64,000 nucleotides of DNA. It comes from Flectonema sp. DT1601. Its lineage: Eukaryota > Euglenozoa > Diplonemea > Diplonemida > Diplonemidae. The stretch is from contig OZ025842.1 in NCBI GenBank assembly GCA_964019425.1, positions 620,001 to 684,000 of the forward strand, written 5' to 3'. Made by a program: the position numbers and the translations under genes. Positions 20,101-29,075 of this stretch are shown here, in pieces (the stretch's first letter is position 1; each line of letters starts with the position of its first letter). The notes under the pieces are model-generated. The model searched no databases. It was not told the DNA's origin and was given only the letters and a program-made list of their open reading frames with translations.

Positions 20101-21997
20101 GAGTGTAAAAAAAATTGATCAAAAATGCTCCGACTTGTTGGAAAGTCTTCAGACTATAGAACTAATGAATACTAACATTGTGAGAGGTCGTTATTATCGG
20201 AGACTTTGTTGGAATCGCAGGATGAAGAACATCATAAAAAGATTGAGACGGATGATGACGAAGGGAACTCAGAAAGTTATATTCAACTACTGGATGGCTA
20301 TCGGGGTTATTGCTCTGAAGAGCAAATCAAACTCCGAAATTGAAAAATTAGAAAAGAATGCAATCAAGAAAACACTCCGAGGATACTACACCAAACTCAG
20401 AATATCTGTCGAAACAATAAAATTTTCACAACCAGCGTCACCTTCTCCGAATAGCAAGTACAGAGCAGCCTCGACTATTCAGAAACAGATGAGGGCTTAT
20501 CTCGGTCGTCGTCAGGCGTTTCTTAAAAAAACATTCGTCAGATGGATACGATATTATCAATGGAGAAAGGTCTCTCGTAGAATTGCTGCTCGCACTATCT
20601 ACGGAACTTGGAAAACGAAAATTCTTCGCAAGAAATCTCGTCTGGAGTGGGAGAAAGCATGCCAAGACACGGCCCCGACCTGGTATCGAACTGGAGATTC
20701 AAAAGACGTCAAAAGAATTAACCGAAAATCAATCGATAAAAACACACTCAGAGCTATGGAGAGGTACAGAAGAAAGACTGGTGGTGAAGAGATTCATAAC
20801 TTAGCGGTACAATGTATTCAAAACATCTTTAGAAATGCACTAAGACGGTCATTTATAAAGAGAGCAGCCACTACGGCAGTCGTATCTTTGTTGATGTGTA
20901 GTAGTCAGGAAGTCTTAGAAAGTTGTTCTCATCCTCGATATGTTAAATCACTTCCAGAGATTGATAATCGATCTGTTCACTTTAATGATGACATTACTTC
21001 TCATCCGCAGGAGTCGTACGACTCTCACGACACTCAACAGTTTGATATTCGTACTGAACATCACCAGCAGGGACATCAGTACAGAGAATCACATCCTTCT
21101 TATCAAAGTGAACAACATCATAACCAGCAGTCAGATGTGACTCAACAATATGAAGAACACGGTGAGTCTAATCATCGTCATCATCATCAGCAATCAGACA
21201 TTACGACAGCTGCATACGAAACTCTGGAATTAGAATCTTCAGAACCCTCTCCGATTGAGAGATTAACGGCTCCAGTTCGAGTCCCTCCAGCACCACCCAC
21301 CCCAAAATCAAATTCAGAATATGAGGAAACGTCTTTGATTACATCTCCTCCAGATACGAGGTTAGTAGAGGGATATTTAAGAAGACGTGGTGAGGAAGAC
21401 GTTCATCAGTTGGACTATTCTCCTCACAAAGTTAGTAGGGGTCCTCCAATTGATACGCCTCCTCACAGAATTAGTAGTAGTGGTCCACCAGTTGGTACTC
21501 CTCCTCAACAGTACGTTGAATATAATCGAAGAGGGCCTCCAATTGATACGCCTCCTCGTAGTGGTCTACCAATTGATACGCCTCCTCACAGAATTAGTAG
21601 TAGTGGTCCACCAGTTGATACTCCTCCTCAACAGTACGTTGAATATAATCGAAGAGGGCCTCCAATTGATACGCCTCCTCAGAGAGGGTTTAGGTTTAAT
21701 GACTCATTGAACAATGAGGAGGGACTAGACTCTGATAGGTTGTTGTTTTCACCTCCGGAGGGATCTGAAGAACCTGTTCCTCAAGTTAGTATTCCTCACT
21801 TTACTGATGGTAGGAATCCAACTCATTTAATTAGAAATGGATACAAGTCATCACCTGTTGAAAGACACTTACAACGACAACAACCAAATCCACCTCTTAT
21901 GACGTTCGATTCTCCTTCTCCTTTGAGAACTCAACCACCAAGTAATCTTAACGAATCGACTGTTTTACAGAACTATCTTTCTCCTTTCACAAGGTAG
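17138..21997 (+). CDS. Large IQ-motif protein with SQTSP and GPPIDTPP repeats
   Basis: Single exon, 1619 aa. The N-terminal third is helical and basic. IQ-like calmodulin-binding helices occur at ATTIQFWYRS, ASALRIQLWFRS, ASTIQKQMRAYLGRR and AVQCIQNIFRNALRR. Residues 553-858 are a His/Gln/Ser-rich domain with 20 exact SQTSP motifs (plus one SQTSQ and one SRTSP). The C-terminus holds Pro-rich GPP(I/V)DTPP repeats (about residues 1435-1515) with TPP proline-directed sites. Together these suggest a calmodulin-regulated, heavily phosphorylated scaffold, perhaps at the cytoskeleton or centrosome as in other multi-IQ proteins. The acceptor TCTTCTCGACAG lies about 70 nt before the ATG. No orthologue recognised. 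Confidence 0.85.
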   Translation: MSHRYPQPPGDGGSFFNDFRSQKVSKRAIPPTPERTSNKVVLVRGKKENSRLRVAAKYALAGISGRGDTVLNLSPIRGDVDESPSLISTATIKTPTLYRDPFQTIKSNIELLWEETGTPHLWRNVIRAKHFQRGSAHDYHILNLELSKTTRQHILINDIIHNYTERARTLQNLLDLSDRYRVWGLSEKKNYRRGNRTRHIDHDISHSQTLTDLTDECASTVSIIRDLTLSVVQGVGSLRRSTKGFDQPFMYRGKNVLLEVINDLALLIEGEPLKYLIDLPSFYNNPFLVPNLYVINPYGFVDKSAAKLHRHELLAFGQRGSNKRSSTYVSVSQYQQFRLATEYLRAELRRIFINFESNVKLYLRERKAIHKLRSLLLLQRVASGYQSRLDVAFIYRSSSRFSMKKKKQKKPAKKNNNKSKPTTSSLRQQRHDDYVKVLIKESSATTIQFWYRSLPLVTRETQQRRTITRLSLVVVESLVEKCFIQAGVLFNAFVEFAAIHRRLSTFLEETLRPLEESVTQSSIHREEYLPTQRVGDDYYSKPLVSPDGREFQDSQTSPHYYRQQAVAHSQTSPHNQNVERRELYQNSQTSPHHYQRQSAAHSQTSPRYRQQASHSQTSPNAQRDVTSQTSQRMLLQDSQTSPHRYQRQAVAHSQTSPRNQNVEDRRELLQDSQTSPHHYQQAVAHSQTSPIEGRDSQTSPHYYEGQEVAHSQTSPHQYQRQASHSQTSPQNQGSVAADEYRRLAMLQDSQTSPHHYQQRVAHSQTSPHHQQQASHSQTSPVTASHHQSHSQRGIASVQDSQTSPHQRQSVAHSQTSPSRRELLQDSQTSPHYYQRQVVAHSQTSPNYRQQASYSQTSPHGDQILSEYSLSSRTSPAHHQREFQSPDGITATDKRVGQHPPLWAVCTQLTPTTKYKKVRSQSPVADISLIQLVPQHTSSLSTSSLPASYLLQPQYFELNATNLLGTRHASALRIQLWFRSVMSKRIRKPSVKKIDQKCSDLLESLQTIELMNTNIVRGRYYRRLCWNRRMKNIIKRLRRMMTKGTQKVIFNYWMAIGVIALKSKSNSEIEKLEKNAIKKTLRGYYTKLRISVETIKFSQPASPSPNSKYRAASTIQKQMRAYLGRRQAFLKKTFVRWIRYYQWRKVSRRIAARTIYGTWKTKILRKKSRLEWEKACQDTAPTWYRTGDSKDVKRINRKSIDKNTLRAMERYRRKTGGEEIHNLAVQCIQNIFRNALRRSFIKRAATTAVVSLLMCSSQEVLESCSHPRYVKSLPEIDNRSVHFNDDITSHPQESYDSHDTQQFDIRTEHHQQGHQYRESHPSYQSEQHHNQQSDVTQQYEEHGESNHRHHHQQSDITTAAYETLELESSEPSPIERLTAPVRVPPAPPTPKSNSEYEETSLITSPPDTRLVEGYLRRRGEEDVHQLDYSPHKVSRGPPIDTPPHRISSSGPPVGTPPQQYVEYNRRGPPIDTPPRSGLPIDTPPHRISSSGPPVDTPPQQYVEYNRRGPPIDTPPQRGFRFNDSLNNEEGLDSDRLLFSPPEGSEEPVPQVSIPHFTDGRNPTHLIRNGYKSSPVERHLQRQQPNPPLMTFDSPSPLRTQPPSNLNESTVLQNYLSPFTR
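18794..19711 (+). repeat. SQTSP coding repeat array
   Basis: About 900 nt encoding 20 SQTSP pentads in two alternating contexts: (Q/R)DSQTSPH(H/Y)Y and (V)AHSQTSP or ASHSQTSP, spaced 9-25 residues apart. Each pentad contains SQ (ATM/ATR-type target), SP (CDK/MAPK-type target) and a Thr between. Spacing is irregular, so the motif rather than the period is conserved. Confidence 0.95.
21440..21682 (+). repeat. GPPIDTPP coding tandem repeat
   Basis: Six TPP-containing blocks: GPPIDTPP or GPPVDTPP/VGTPP alternates with HRISSS and QQYVEYNRR linkers. A unit of roughly 117 bp is duplicated with very high DNA identity inside the IQ-motif gene. Confidence 0.9.
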
Positions 21998-22284
21998 TCA
22001 GTTTTCTTTCATGAAGATGCCTTGAAGGATTCTATTAGAATTTATTGTAGATATTTAAACCTTTTTTGACTAACCTTTAAACGTAATGATGACTATTTCC
22101 TTAATATTCTGTTGTCTGCCGTCGTTCTTTTTTTTGTTTCTTTTTTATAATTTTTTTTTTTAAATTAAATATTTTTCTCAAAACAGGTTTTGTTATTTTT
22201 GTCCAAACATAGTTCTATTCAGATAAATCTAGTTTTTTTTTTTTTTTTTTTGTTTGTTTACTTAATTGCGTGGTTTCCTGCTAG

Positions 22285-22470
22285 TATACCGGATAAGGTG
22301 GAAGCAAAGTGTTTCTAGATCTCCTGATCTAGTATGCCCTGTGCTGATACAAACAACATAATCCCCCCCGGGATTAGGTTCTTCCTACTACCGCATTATT
22401 GGGGACCCCTCAGAAGAGTCACCCGGTACTCTTTGAGTGTCTACCTAACCGATACTCGGTGGTCTGATGG
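22285..22470 (+). repeat. Structured dispersed element, copy A
   Basis: Contains hairpin 1 (CTAGATC 22315-22321, loop TCCT, GATCTAG 22326-22332), hairpin 2 (AATCCC 22360-22365, loop C4, GGGATT 22370-22375), then AGGTTCTTCC and GGACCCCTC. It aligns with copy B at 34245-34435 over about 165 nt and with copy C at 28886-28999 over the hairpin core. The orientation is assumed; either strand could be transcribed. Candidate ncRNA gene or tRNA-related SINE. Confidence 0.6.
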
Positions 22471-22608
22471 ACTTGATAACTAACTAACTAATGCTATGCT
22501 AGCCCGTCCTGGCGAGCTCCGATGGATATTAAGAAATCAGTTCTTTTGAAATAGACCAATTGATGGATCCGATTTATTATTTAACTGGAATGAAGTCCCT
22601 AGAACTTA

Positions 22609-22656
22609 CTGATGAAGGCCTAAGAGGGACAAGTAGTATAAGATTAAGGCCTGAAA
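22609..22656 (+). other. Hammerhead-like core, unconfirmed
   Basis: CTGATGA (22609-22615) is followed directly by AGGCCT (22616-22621) and, after a 25-nt loop, by AGGCCT (22647-22652) and GAAAC (22653-22657). AGGCCT is self-complementary, so it forms a 6-bp stem II in exactly the hammerhead layout. I could not find convincing stems I and III or a matching GUH cleavage site, so activity is doubtful. Confidence 0.25.
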
Positions 22657-22796
22657 CTACGTATTCCACAGTGTATTATGGAACAGCAGAACAATGTGTT
22701 TTTATAACTTTTCTTTTTTATATTTTATTTTAGTGCACTTTTTTATAATAAACTCATATTCTAACTAAACAAAAAAAACGAAAAGTAAAAGTGAAA

Positions 22797-25700
22797 ATGG
22801 TATTCGCGAGTGCTCGTCGTGGAGCAATAGTTACGCTCACGCTGCTGTCAGGTTTGCAGACTGCGTCTGGACAAAAGACGTCTTTCGATACCATCTTATC
22901 GACTACGTGTGATGGTACTTTCAGGTTTCTACCTGATAACAAGCTTGTGAATGTGAACATCGATGCTCCGTTCCTTCCGCGAATGTACGGAAAGTTTATT
23001 GACGGTATTCGGACTTATGCAAAAGAAAAATGCAACGAACTCTACGACGAGAGCATATTCAAAGAACGGTTTAGTGTGGGGGGTTTGTTGTTGGTCGGCA
23101 ACAAGTGGTTTGTCGATGGCAATAGCAAGGGCCGTAGCGATGCCTGCTTCGATAATCCGCAGACCTTCACTAGAGACGGATTGAAGATGTATGAAGCACT
23201 GTTTGCGAATGCCATGCAATTTGATATGCCGATGACGTGTACTTACGAACACGTGCAGGAACACGGGTCCTGTGCCTTTGAGTATTCAATGAGAGGGTTG
23301 ATGGATGTGAATCTTCAGGTCCGAATTGAGACGTGCAGCGCATACGAAGGATTCCCGCGTTTGTCAGTTGGTTGCAGAGGGAGAGGCTGTTCGATTTTCA
23401 CGCCCTGTGTGGATTCGTCTTGTAGTGCTAATCAAGTCTGTACCGATGTGTCTGATTTCGTTGGTGAGGGCACTTTAAACAGCTTCTTCATTGAGCTTGG
23501 AATGTTCCACTCAGGAACAACGACTTTGAGTGGCCGCGCGGTCGTAGAAAGTGCAATTGCGGCATTTGGAAAACTCTTCCCCGGTGGCGTAAACACCGGG
23601 TCCAGTATATGTGTACCGATGGGGGTTGGAAACTTTAACTTCGAAGCCGTATACGACTCGTACCCCGGCTGGCCTTATAGCACGTTTCGGACAATATTCT
23701 ACTCATACGCTTCTGCCTGGGAATTCGATACGTTATTGAGTGATATGATGCAAAATGCGTGCAATACCGCTAGACAGATCTCGGACGCATTCTACATTAC
23801 CAACCAAAACATACTAACCTTCGGTATAATGAGTGCATGGGATGGGTTGGTTAATGGAACAACAGTATTTGAACCGAAGGCACACTGGGCAGCTTTCCCT
23901 GATGTAGAATACCCCGCCGGAGAGGATCACCTGCTGTCTGTGCAATGCGATGGTCTCATTCACGCTTTCGCGGGAACGGCTTTTCCAATTCGAATTTTTA
24001 TGCCAAAGTTACCCGATATCATGCAGTTCTGGGGACTTCAAAACATGGCCGCTTACCCAATACGAGACACCGAGGACTACTTAAAGAATATGGCTGTGTG
24101 GAGAATTGATCCGTACCTTTACTCCATGCAAAGCGGCGCAAGCACCTTTGGCAATATTGAGTATTTTTTGCATCCAGCTTTCCACTTTGATGCGGACGGG
24201 GCCGGGATGTCAACATTGCAGTATTCTAACTGGAAAACCAGTAAGCAACTGAGTGTCTCGATTGGTGCTATTCCGATCCTCGGAAACGACTTTCGGGCGA
24301 ATGTCCGCGCATCGGTGTGTCCAAATCAGGCACTGGGTCTGACCCGCATGCATATATCTTGTCGGGGGGCAGTTTGCAAGGAACTACTTCTAGCAAAGAC
24401 CTGTAGTTCGGTGTGCAGTGTTGGAAAATGCCAGATACTGAGCGGGTATTACAGCAACGATTACGTTGGCCAAGGCTTGTGGGGCGTAAACAACCCGTTA
24501 ATTCCACTCCCCTGGGCTGCTAATGTCATGTGCCCCTCTAGATCTCCTGCTGGTCCGAATTACGAAAAACTAACAACAGAGCAACCAATCCGTGGGATGC
24601 TAAATGGAGTGTGGGCGGGGATGCAGTACGCCAACTGTGATGGGAGGATGCCGGACAAGTGTGTGAGCGAATGCCAAATGAGCGGCCCAAATTGTGTGCC
24701 CGTGAATGGAATACCTCCCACGTGGGATTCGAATCTCGGGTTTTGCTTTCCCGAGGTCAACAAGATTAGCGTCGGCAACATCTACTCGGTGGATTCGGAA
24801 AACGGAATTACCTTCGTTGATATCTCAGCGGCTGCTGCCACACAGTACACCTCAGCAAAGGTCGTTATCGATCCTTTCCCAGAGTCATCAAACCATGTTG
24901 AGCAACCTATTAAGGCATTCGCTGGTTTTCAAACTCTTGTCACGGGAACATGTGAAGGTCAGTATCGGATCTTCCCGGACAACGAACTGCTATCTGTTTC
25001 TATCGATGCTCCGATAATCCCTCGGGTATTTAAAACATACATGGAAACAGTGGACAAGTACGTCACCGACAGGTGCCAAGCCAAGGGAAAGGTTCCACCG
25101 AACATCGGCGAAGCACGATTCATGAAGAGGTTTCATCCTCTGAGTTTCTTCGTGTCCTCTGGTATGGTTGACGATTACGATGCTTGCCTCGATGACAGTG
25201 ATACTTACGTAAGAGACTTTGTGAAGGCCTACAAGGAATATAGCTTTCTTATGGAGAACCTTTACCTCCCTGATACGTGCAATAACGTGACTTGGATTGA
25301 AGACGGAAGTTGTAAAATGAAGATACCGGTAATGATGGTTCCTGATGCGAGTTTTATAATCAACATTGAAAGATGTGATTCCAATCATGGGTATGTGAGG
25401 TTCGCTGTTGGGTGCGAAGGAGGTGGATGTAATTCGGTACTGAACCCTTGCAACACTGACAAAGACTGTGGTGGAAACTCCCGATGTGTTAACCCGATTG
25501 ATGAAATTGGTCCTGAGAAGGTATTCAACTTCTTCAGAGACACCCTCCACTACGTCTCTGCAGCCTCTCCACCGAATGCTATTCGGCAACTGTTTGATGA
25601 ATTTATCTCTAAATTCGGTCACTATTTTAAGGGAAGTGCGGTTCCTGGTGCTGGAAACAAGAAGATATGCTTTCCTAAAGAGTACTATAATAGCGCGAGG

Positions 25701-27854
25701 CAACAATACAACGCACCTAAGTATAATGACGACGGTGTTGTAGTTGGCATACGAACTACGCGCGGAGTCACGCATACCCCGACGTGTGGTCTGGAGCTTA
25801 ACCTGACGAGCTCTGATGTTACGATTTTGGCATATAGCACCGAAATCGACCCAAACAGATTCAATGGTGCTGTCCCTGGTAAGAAGTATCCACAGGGTTA
25901 CCATAGTTATTATAGGTTTGCGAGGGGAGAGAGTGCGATAACTAAATTCGGCAAAACCGTCAGTATTGGTGGAGGGGTTTGTATTACCCACGACGACTGC
26001 ACTCCCCCAGGCAGCAAAGTGCAGAACCTATGCATGTCAAGCCAAGACATGTATGGTATTGAATTTCAGACTCATCCTGCACCAACAAACGACTATAAAT
26101 GTGCTTGTTCAGTAGACCATAATATCTTCTTTCAGGGATTATTTGATCCTCAGTTCATAGCATATGGGTCGAAATGCGAATTTAATTCCGTTATTCAAGC
26201 GTACTACGGAAGTACAGCTGAATACCACTACTATGAGATGGCAGCCCCTGATTTGGCTGTGTTCCGTCCTTGGGATGGCTTGTTGGACGATGGGAAAACA
26301 CAATTCCAAAAGGGAGATCAATGGCCTAAATTCCCGCAGGTTAAGATACCTTCGGGAGAAACCCATGTGATGTCAATCCAGTGTGATGGGATGATAACTT
26401 TTTTCGAAGGTAAACCTTTTGCCATCCGGGTGTATCTTCCAAAGAAGCAGGAGCTGCTTCAATTTATTGCCGACAAGTACATTGCTTCCATGTCAACGTG
26501 GATTCCCTTAGGACTAAACCCATCAGCGTCATTTAACGTCTATCAGGCACTTTGGAGGCCGGAAGTGTACTTCGCCAGGTTATTGCGTGGCACTAGTAGA
26601 ATGCTGGGATTTCCATCTATTGCTGAAGAGATTAGTTTTGGAGATCATGTAATGGATCTTGGAGACTTCACGTTCCAGAAATTCCTGGATCAGAAAGCAT
26701 CTGGTGTCGGGGCTTCGTACAGTGGAATGAAATATTTGTTAGGAAATGACTTCAAAGCGAATGTGCGATTCCAGGAGTGCAGCGCCTACCCCAATGGACT
26801 TGTTGGTATGGATTTGACTTGCGTTGGTGAGGTGTGTGAGAATTTAAAATTCCTGCCTTGTGCTCCAAATACCGCGTGTCGAGTAGGATCCTGCACAGCG
26901 ACTGGATTTTATAATTCTGACTTGATCGCATCCGTACTGTGGGGGACTAATTCTCCTATGATGGAGGTTTATGGAGAACGCTGGCCATCGATGACGACAT
27001 GTCCAACAATTCAACCGGTTGGAAGCATAGGTGTCCATGAAACCCATAGGTCAGGTTTACTGCAGGCTGGGGGTGCCTTTCTTTCCCTTGTGACAACTGA
27101 AGGCTGCGCGGGTAGACCGCAATGCGCTTGTGTGTCCGGCTGTTTTTGGAAGGAGAATTCCTGCGTACCGACAAGCACCATCGATCCAAAATGGCGAACA
27201 GAAGTGATAGACTTTTGTTTTCCAAAACTATTTCCATTTCCAAGAGCCTTCATTCAGGATATGGGATACTCCACGGCTCAGATTGGATTTCGTAATTCAG
27301 CAAATATATACAGTCTTTCAAATGGTGTGACTATGGGTAGAGAAGTAACAGTGTATGGCATTAATGCCACTGTGGAAGTTATTGGAGCAGCGGTGATGCA
27401 AGATGTGACGCTGCCAGACTTTGCTTGCGATCTCAATATTAGTGGGGGATCTGGTAGCGATTCCAGCAGCAGTAGTGCCAGTGCCAGTACCAGCGGAAGC
27501 GATAGTAGTGGTAGCAGTAGTGCCAGTGCCAGTGCCAGTACCAGCGGAAGCGATAGTAGTGGTAGCAGTAGTGCCAGTGCCAGTGCCAGTGCCAGTGCCA
27601 GTGCCAGTGCCAGTGCCAGTGCCAGTGCCAGTACCAGCGGAAGCGATAGTAGTAGTAGCGACTACAACCATGACAATTCCAGCGGACTATCAAAAGTAGA
27701 AATTATTCTGATTGTTGCCGTTGTACTCCTGGCTGTTGCTCTGATCGCAGTCCTTTTCATGTGCTTCACGGGAAAGGGTCCGATGAGACTTCGAAACGCT
27801 GACTTTGACAAGCTTGTGGGCCTGCGTGAAGTTTACGACTCTCCCTTGAATTGA
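22797..27854 (+). CDS. Large Cys-rich type I surface protein, two homologous halves
   Basis: Single exon, 1685 aa from the ATG at 22797. Signal peptide at about 1-26 (TLTLLSGLQTASGQ end). The ectodomain consists of two homologous halves of about 700 residues. Each opens with C(D/E)G.(F/Y)R..PDN.L..V.IDAP then P(F/I).PR, and shares VGC.G.GC, a C.C.G cluster and a Y(Y/F).(N)(S/N)D.....LWG(T/V)N block. A Ser/Ala-rich stalk (SGSDSSGSSS, SASASA) leads to a C-terminal membrane span (VEIILIVAVVLLAVALIAVLF) and a cytoplasmic tail of about 30 residues. The paired cysteines and stalk suggest a disulfide-rich adhesin, receptor or coat protein. Base composition and codon use are more G/C-rich than in flanking genes. 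No family recognised. Confidence 0.85.
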   Translation: MVFASARRGAIVTLTLLSGLQTASGQKTSFDTILSTTCDGTFRFLPDNKLVNVNIDAPFLPRMYGKFIDGIRTYAKEKCNELYDESIFKERFSVGGLLLVGNKWFVDGNSKGRSDACFDNPQTFTRDGLKMYEALFANAMQFDMPMTCTYEHVQEHGSCAFEYSMRGLMDVNLQVRIETCSAYEGFPRLSVGCRGRGCSIFTPCVDSSCSANQVCTDVSDFVGEGTLNSFFIELGMFHSGTTTLSGRAVVESAIAAFGKLFPGGVNTGSSICVPMGVGNFNFEAVYDSYPGWPYSTFRTIFYSYASAWEFDTLLSDMMQNACNTARQISDAFYITNQNILTFGIMSAWDGLVNGTTVFEPKAHWAAFPDVEYPAGEDHLLSVQCDGLIHAFAGTAFPIRIFMPKLPDIMQFWGLQNMAAYPIRDTEDYLKNMAVWRIDPYLYSMQSGASTFGNIEYFLHPAFHFDADGAGMSTLQYSNWKTSKQLSVSIGAIPILGNDFRANVRASVCPNQALGLTRMHISCRGAVCKELLLAKTCSSVCSVGKCQILSGYYSNDYVGQGLWGVNNPLIPLPWAANVMCPSRSPAGPNYEKLTTEQPIRGMLNGVWAGMQYANCDGRMPDKCVSECQMSGPNCVPVNGIPPTWDSNLGFCFPEVNKISVGNIYSVDSENGITFVDISAAAATQYTSAKVVIDPFPESSNHVEQPIKAFAGFQTLVTGTCEGQYRIFPDNELLSVSIDAPIIPRVFKTYMETVDKYVTDRCQAKGKVPPNIGEARFMKRFHPLSFFVSSGMVDDYDACLDDSDTYVRDFVKAYKEYSFLMENLYLPDTCNNVTWIEDGSCKMKIPVMMVPDASFIINIERCDSNHGYVRFAVGCEGGGCNSVLNPCNTDKDCGGNSRCVNPIDEIGPEKVFNFFRDTLHYVSAASPPNAIRQLFDEFISKFGHYFKGSAVPGAGNKKICFPKEYYNSARQQYNAPKYNDDGVVVGIRTTRGVTHTPTCGLELNLTSSDVTILAYSTEIDPNRFNGAVPGKKYPQGYHSYYRFARGESAITKFGKTVSIGGGVCITHDDCTPPGSKVQNLCMSSQDMYGIEFQTHPAPTNDYKCACSVDHNIFFQGLFDPQFIAYGSKCEFNSVIQAYYGSTAEYHYYEMAAPDLAVFRPWDGLLDDGKTQFQKGDQWPKFPQVKIPSGETHVMSIQCDGMITFFEGKPFAIRVYLPKKQELLQFIADKYIASMSTWIPLGLNPSASFNVYQALWRPEVYFARLLRGTSRMLGFPSIAEEISFGDHVMDLGDFTFQKFLDQKASGVGASYSGMKYLLGNDFKANVRFQECSAYPNGLVGMDLTCVGEVCENLKFLPCAPNTACRVGSCTATGFYNSDLIASVLWGTNSPMMEVYGERWPSMTTCPTIQPVGSIGVHETHRSGLLQAGGAFLSLVTTEGCAGRPQCACVSGCFWKENSCVPTSTIDPKWRTEVIDFCFPKLFPFPRAFIQDMGYSTAQIGFRNSANIYSLSNGVTMGREVTVYGINATVEVIGAAVMQDVTLPDFACDLNISGGSGSDSSSSSASASTSGSDSSGSSSASASASTSGSDSSGSSSASASASASASASASASASASTSGSDSSSSDYNHDNSSGLSKVEIILIVAVVLLAVALIAVLFMCFTGKGPMRLRNADFDKLVGLREVYDSPLN
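27466..27660 (+). repeat. AGTGCC microsatellite encoding the Ser/Ala stalk
   Basis: In-frame AGTGCC hexamer runs (the longest about ten units) interspersed with a repeated ACCAGCGGAAGCGATAGT block. The stalk length is likely to vary between alleles in steps of two residues. Confidence 0.9.
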
Positions 27855-27872
27855 TTTCACCAAATAAAATGC

Positions 27873-27928
27873 CTGCCCTTCTACTAATCACCAACTCAAC
27901 CTGCCCTTCTACTAATCACCAACTCAAC
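27873..27928. repeat. Perfect 28-bp tandem duplication
   Basis: Two identical, adjacent 28-nt copies starting CTGCCCTTCTACTAATC (27873-27900, 27901-27928) in the 3' UTR just after the surface-protein gene. Identity implies a recent duplication. Confidence 0.95.
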
Positions 27929-28885
27929 CAATACCCATTTACTTTTTCTTTCCCTCTTTGTGTTCAACTATGATCCGATTTTCAGTAGTTAGTTGACATT
28001 TAGTTGTGATGAAGAACGATTTCTTTTTTGGGGAGATAACTTCTTAGGTAAAAGGTTCTTAGTATTTGTTACAAGTTGTGGTTTATAGTAACTTTTAATT
28101 AAGTGTCTTTAGCTCATTCGTTTTGAACCACCTTGTCACTGATAAAAAGAAGTGTTACCATGGTATTTTAATGTCACATCCAGAAGTAAAGCTTTTGTGC
28201 AATGAGCGGCTTTGTTTCAGCCGGTGTTTGTCGTAGATCATATTCATTCATTTAATTTTTGGTAGTTTTTTATTTCGAAATTCGTACTGCCTCCGTTGGC
28301 GGTTAGATGCTTTTTTTTGGTTTCCCTTTATGCGATTCCCCGGGTAATTAATTTGCCCATTTTCGGTACTTTAGTTCCTTGCAAGTTATCTTTTTACCTC
28401 CCCATTTTGTCACCCGTTATATTGTTGTTTTCTCCTTAGTAATTATCAGTCTTTGTGAGAAAACACGAGAAGCGGTTCTCGAGCTGTAAAATGTATGTTG
28501 TGTTGAATCATCTTACAAAGCTGCTGAGACATCATTGTTCGATTTTTACTTGTTGATTTTGCAAATCTCATGCTATTCTCATTAGCGAATTATCCCAACA
28601 CCCCGCACGGTAAAGAATCCCTGGCCATCATTTAATGTTTTCACTATGATTCGTGTCTAATTTGTTGCACGTTAAACCTTGATTTATTTATTCATCCAAG
28701 TGCATATTGCACGTGTGATCGTATTATAAAGAAAGATGTATAATTATGAAAGAAAGAAGATTTTTTATTTTTTTCACCTTCCCCCACACTCCCAGATCAT
28801 TTCTGCTAACTAACTAACTATTTCTCTTTTAATGATACTAACTATTTCTCTTTTATTTTCTTTAGTTGTTTACAACCTGTTAGCC

Positions 28886-28999
28886 TCTGGGCAAGGTGGA
28901 GGCTGGAAGTTGATCACTTCCAGCCGATACTATGAAACTACAATCTTTGCGATTGGGTCCTTACTGATGCGGGCTACCCAGACCCCTCGTAGTCATCAG
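28886..28999 (+). repeat. Structured dispersed element, copy C
   Basis: Hairpin 1 is GGCTGGAAGT (28901-28910), loop TGATC, ACTTCCAGCC (28916-28925). Hairpin 2 is CAATC (28941-28945), loop TTTGC, GATTG (28951-28955). GGGTCC and GACCCCTC (28981-28988) follow at the same spacing as in copy A. Like copy A, the core is preceded by AAGGTGGA. Stem sequences differ from copies A and B but pairing is kept. A poly(A) tract follows at about 29013. Confidence 0.55.
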
Positions 29000-29075
29000 T
29001 TTGTATTTTGCTAAAAAAAAAAAAAAAAATCCTTTGTATGTTAATTAACTCATTATCTCAAACAGTCTAGACAGC

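Larger units (their letters stand above)
21998..22796. other. Intergenic with structured element
   Basis: T/A-rich to about 22260. Then comes a higher-complexity block (22285-22670) holding a dispersed structured repeat and a hammerhead-like core, both listed separately. A TAAC tetranucleotide repeat lies at about 22476. The acceptor tract ending TATTTTATTTTAG at about 22733 precedes the next gene by 64 nt. Confidence 0.6.
27855..29075. other. Intergenic
   Basis: About 1.2 kb with no gene. Contains the 28-bp duplication, a GAGAA-GCGG-TTCTC hairpin at about 28467, TAAC repeats at about 28807, structured element copy C, and an acceptor TTATCTCAAACAG (ending 29065) 10 nt before the next ATG. 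Confidence 0.6.

Noticed and set aside
22600-22660. Box C/D snoRNA reading (TGATGA ... CTGA)
   Set aside because: The boxes are only about 35 nt apart with a stem between them and no terminal stem, unlike a C/D snoRNA.
24990-25991. 333-codon ORF on the - strand
   Set aside because: Lies wholly within the surface-protein gene, whose two-half homology and signal/TM layout prove the + strand frame.
27318-27693. Repetitive ORFs on both strands rich in Thr-Gly, Trp-His or Val-Pro
   Set aside because: Alternate readings of the AGTGCC microsatellite.
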